Source of the DNA: Spirochaetota bacterium | GTDB lineage: Bacteria > Spirochaetota > Spirochaetia > DSM-27196 > PWMO01 | Assembly (NCBI GenBank): GCA_009908925.1 | Contig: JAAAOH010000073.1 | Coordinates: forward strand, 1-16,792 | DNA length: 16,792 bases | Reading direction: 5' to 3' | Made by a program: the position numbers and the translations under genes | Notes under the pieces: generated by a model | The model's database searches: none | What the model was told of the DNA's origin: nothing | The model's input: only the letters and a program-made list of their open reading frames with translations | In this document: piece by piece, positions 14,900-16,792 of the stretch | How positions within the stretch are numbered: position 1 is the first letter of the stretch | Layout: each line of letters starts with the position of its first letter

Positions 14900-15721
14900 T
14901 CATTCCGCCCGGTTCAGTAGCTCTATCAATGCGCGCGCGTTGTGGACGGCCCGGGCGTTGGCGTGATTGTTGAATGTCACGATGAGCTCCGAGACCCGAT
15001 CGGCGATCGCGCGGATCGGCGCAACCCATTCTTCGAGCTCCGCCCTCGAGTAGAGATAATCGTAGCGGCTGCGGTTGTCGCCCTCCCACCACATGGAGGC
15101 GTTGCGCCCGTGGAAGCGGAGGTAGGCACGATCCGCGGTAACGACCGACGCCGGCGCGGGAAGTCCGCGAAGCCGCGGCATGTCGGTCATCACCAGCGCC
15201 AGGTTCCGTGCGCGCATCTCCGCGTAGACCGATTCACGCTGCCACTCGGCGTTTCGGTACTCGAGAAAGAGGGAGGGCCGGGCGTCCGTCGACGAGGTGC
15301 CGCCGGAGCCGCCGGCAGTGGAGAGGGCTTCACAGAGCTCGGCGAGGTATCGGCGGTTTGCCCGGGTGTAGTGGAAGCTGTAGGGAAACTGCAGGAGAAG
15401 GCCGGCGAGTCTGCCGGGCTCCTGCAGCGCACGGCTCGCCTCGGCGAAGCGTTTTGCATCCTCGCGCCAGTTGGCCGCCCGGTCGTGGGTAAGGCTTCGG
15501 TGAGCCTTGACGACGAAGCGGAAGCCGTCCGGGGTCTTCTCCACCAGCCGCGAGAGCATGTGGGGCTCTGGCATGCGGTAATAGCTGAAATTGAGCTCGG
15601 TCAGCGGGAAGTCGCGTGCGTAGCGGGTGAGGAACTCCGAGGGCGGGGTACCCTTCGGATAGTAGGGACCGACCCAATCGGTGTAGGAGTATCCGGCTGT
15701 GCCGACCACGACGTGTCCCAT
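14900..15721 (-). CDS. DUF72 (YecE-like) family protein
   Basis: This 273-residue protein matches the DUF72 family, a TIM-barrel-like group of unknown biochemical role. The N-terminus VVVGTAGYSYTDWVGPYYPKG is the family hallmark, followed by LTELNFSYYRMP, FRFVVKAHRSLTHDR, LLLQFPYSFH, LFLEYRNAEWQ, AYLRFHGRN and VTFNNHANARAVHNA, all in the expected order and spacing. The length is normal for the family. The ATG at 15721 directly abuts an AGGAG, which is too close to act as its ribosome site; a GGAG about 12 bases upstream is the more likely one. No neighbour suggests a function. The gene is divergent from the EF-G gene. Confidence 0.92.
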   Translation of the reverse strand: MGHVVVGTAGYSYTDWVGPYYPKGTPPSEFLTRYARDFPLTELNFSYYRMPEPHMLSRLVEKTPDGFRFVVKAHRSLTHDRAANWREDAKRFAEASRALQEPGRLAGLLLQFPYSFHYTRANRRYLAELCEALSTAGGSGGTSSTDARPSLFLEYRNAEWQRESVYAEMRARNLALVMTDMPRLRGLPAPASVVTADRAYLRFHGRNASMWWEGDNRSRYDYLYSRAELEEWVAPIRAIADRVSELIVTFNNHANARAVHNARALIELLNRAE

Positions 15722-15803
15722 CTCCTGTCAGATCTCCGTGAGTTTTCCTTCAGATGCACCGAAATCCTCAGCAGGACGGTTGAAATTCGAGGCAATTCTT
15801 CGT

Positions 15804-15833
15804 ATTTTAGGCCTCCAACGCGTCCCGCGACAA
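15804..15833 (-). promoter_or_regulatory. Predicted promoter of the DUF72 gene
   Basis: On the minus strand TTGTCG (15833-15828; four of six) and TAAAAT (15809-15804; five of six) are separated by 18 bases. The start near 15797 would give a leader of about 75 bases. Confidence 0.45.
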
Positions 15834-15847
15834 GCCGTAGGACCGGT

Positions 15848-15878
15848 GTGGCCTGCCGTTTTTACGGTGCGCGGCCAC
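15848..15878. other. Nested inverted repeat between the DUF72 and EF-G genes
   Basis: GTGGCC (15848-15853) pairs with GGCCAC (15873-15878), and inside it CCGT (15856-15859) pairs with ACGG (15864-15867) around four T bases. Together they form an interrupted 10-bp stem just upstream of the predicted EF-G promoter. Confidence 0.4.
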
Positions 15879-15905
15879 CTTCGTTTGGTTAAATCTGACT
15901 ACAGT

Positions 15906-15911
15906 CATAAT
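15906..15911 (+). promoter_or_regulatory. Possible -10 box of the EF-G gene
   Basis: CATAAT matches the -10 consensus at five of six positions and lies 26 bases before the ATG. No good -35 is present; TTTGGT at 15884-15889 is the nearest weak candidate, 16 bases upstream. Confidence 0.35.
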
Positions 15912-15922
15912 CAGAACGCGTT

Positions 15923-15930
15923 AAGAAGGA
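15923..15930 (+). promoter_or_regulatory. Ribosome binding site of the EF-G gene
   Basis: AAGAAGGA lies seven bases before the ATG at 15938 and fixes the start at the conserved MDERIKHMRNIGI terminus. Confidence 0.7.
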
Positions 15931-15937
15931 ACCGAGT

Positions 15938-16792
15938 ATGGACGAACGTATTAAGCACATGAGGAACATCGGGATCAGCGCTCACATTGATTCCGGCAAG
16001 ACAACGCTGACCGAGCGCATCCTGTTCTACTCTGAAAAGATCCACGCCATCCACGAGGTGCGCGGCAAGGACGGTGTCGGTGCCACCATGGATTCCATGG
16101 AGCTCGAGCGCGAACGCGGCATCACCATTGCGTCGGCCGCCACCAATGTCGAGTGGAAGGGCTATCCCATCAATATCATCGATACCCCGGGACACGTCGA
16201 CTTCACCATAGAGGTGGAGCGTGCGCTACGGGTTCTCGATGGGGCGATCCTTGTGCTCGATTCCGTCGGCGGCGTACAGTCACAGACCCTCACCGTTGAT
16301 CGTCAGCTCCGTCGCTATCAGGTGCCCTTCCTCGCATTCATCAACAAGTGTGACCGAACCGGTGCGGACCCCTACAAGGTGCGCGACCAGATCGAGGAGA
16401 AGCTCGGTCACAACGCCGTGCTCATGCAGCTCCCGATCGGTCTCGAGGACAAGCTTATCGGGGTGGTTGATCTCATTTCCATGGAGGCAAACTACTTCGA
16501 AGGCACCTTCGGCGAAGAGGTGCGTAAGGACGAGATTCCGGCCGAGCTCAAGGAAGAGGCGGAGAAACGCCACGAGATGCTGCTCGATGCGGCCAGTATG
16601 TTCTCCGACGAGCTCGCCGAGGCGTATCTCGAAGGTGAGCCCAGCATTGACCAGATCATCGACGCGGTGCGCGCCGGCACGGTCCAGCGCGAGCTGCTTC
16701 CCGTGTACGTCGGCTCCGCCTACAAGAACAAGGGTGTGCAGACCCTGCTCGATGCCATCGTCAACTTCCTGCCCAACCCGACGCAGGTGACC
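15938..16792 (+). CDS. fusA: Elongation factor G, EFG1-like (partial, 5' part)
   Basis: The first 285 residues of a translation elongation factor G are visible; the gene runs off the right edge in frame. EF-G uses GTP to move tRNAs and messenger through the ribosome. The GTPase motifs are complete: P-loop AHIDSGKTT (15-23), switch I ERERGITI, DTPGHVDF, and NKCD, where most EF-Gs have NKMD. HEVRGKDGVGATMDSMELERERGITIASAAT closely resembles mitochondrial EFG1 and the bacterial 'spd' EFG1 group of spirochaetes, planctomycetes and delta-proteobacteria. Members of that group can be specialised for translocation, with a second EF-G doing ribosome recycling. The ATG has AAGAAGGA (15923-15930) seven bases before it. 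Confidence 0.96.
   Translation, partial: MDERIKHMRNIGISAHIDSGKTTLTERILFYSEKIHAIHEVRGKDGVGATMDSMELERERGITIASAATNVEWKGYPINIIDTPGHVDFTIEVERALRVLDGAILVLDSVGGVQSQTLTVDRQLRRYQVPFLAFINKCDRTGADPYKVRDQIEEKLGHNAVLMQLPIGLEDKLIGVVDLISMEANYFEGTFGEEVRKDEIPAELKEEAEKRHEMLLDAASMFSDELAEAYLEGEPSIDQIIDAVRAGTVQRELLPVYVGSAYKNKGVQTLLDAIVNFLPNPTQVT

Noticed and set aside
1..16792. CRISPR arrays, tRNA or rRNA genes, insertion sequences, phage or integrase genes
   Set aside because: I looked for regularly spaced repeats, tRNA-like folds, transposase or integrase motifs and terminal repeats on both strands and found none. The short repeats present are coding heptads, a 12-bp duplication and the two operator-like elements.

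Overview
The window is a GC-rich bacterial chromosome segment that best fits a free-living, probably salt-tolerant spirochaete. The clearest clue is the gene cut by the right edge. It encodes an elongation factor G of the mitochondrial-EFG1-like kind (P-loop AHIDSGKTT, then GKDGVGATMDSMELERERGITI), a type known from spirochaetes, planctomycetes and delta-proteobacteria. A betaine uptake operon with a CosR/EctR-like regulator suggests a life with osmotic stress. The phylum is an inference; the sequence contains no rRNA or tRNA to confirm it.

Layout. Positions 1-93 hold the 3' end of an unidentified gene. Nine bases later comes a plus-strand gene (103-2154) for a cyclic-nucleotide-binding domain joined to a large region that ends in a nucleosidase/phosphorylase-like domain. 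A hairpin at 2182-2200 separates it from a convergent minus-strand group. In transcription order that group is a MarR regulator (9014-8499), ThrH-type phosphatase (8423-7806), PAS hybrid histidine kinase (7786-6035), CheB/CheR/PAS fusion (6038-3075) and receiver-Hpt protein (3078-2209). The last three are joined by two ATGA stop/start overlaps and look like one signalling unit.

The 351-base region 9015-9365 lies between the MarR gene and the divergent betaine ABC transporter operon proV-proW-proX (9366-12449). It carries a promoter on each strand. Each promoter carries or adjoins one copy of a 21-bp element, which is a good candidate for a shared operator. The operon ends at a strong hairpin terminator with a T-tract (12486-12535), which also suits the converging minus-strand genes: a MASE3 membrane histidine kinase (14817-13333) and a HAD-family phosphatase (13301-12564). 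A DUF72 gene (15721-14900) and the EF-G gene (15938 to the edge) are divergent across a 216-base promoter region.

How the genes may work together. The MarR protein probably controls compatible-solute uptake. The hybrid kinase, CheB/CheR/PAS protein and receiver-Hpt protein contain the parts of a multistep phosphorelay with a methylation/demethylation module, but no receptor, CheA or DNA-binding output gene lies nearby. The most unusual proteins are the cyclic-nucleotide/nucleosidase-like fusion and the CheB/CheR/PAS protein. Long open frames antisense to real genes are by-products of high GC codon usage and were left out.
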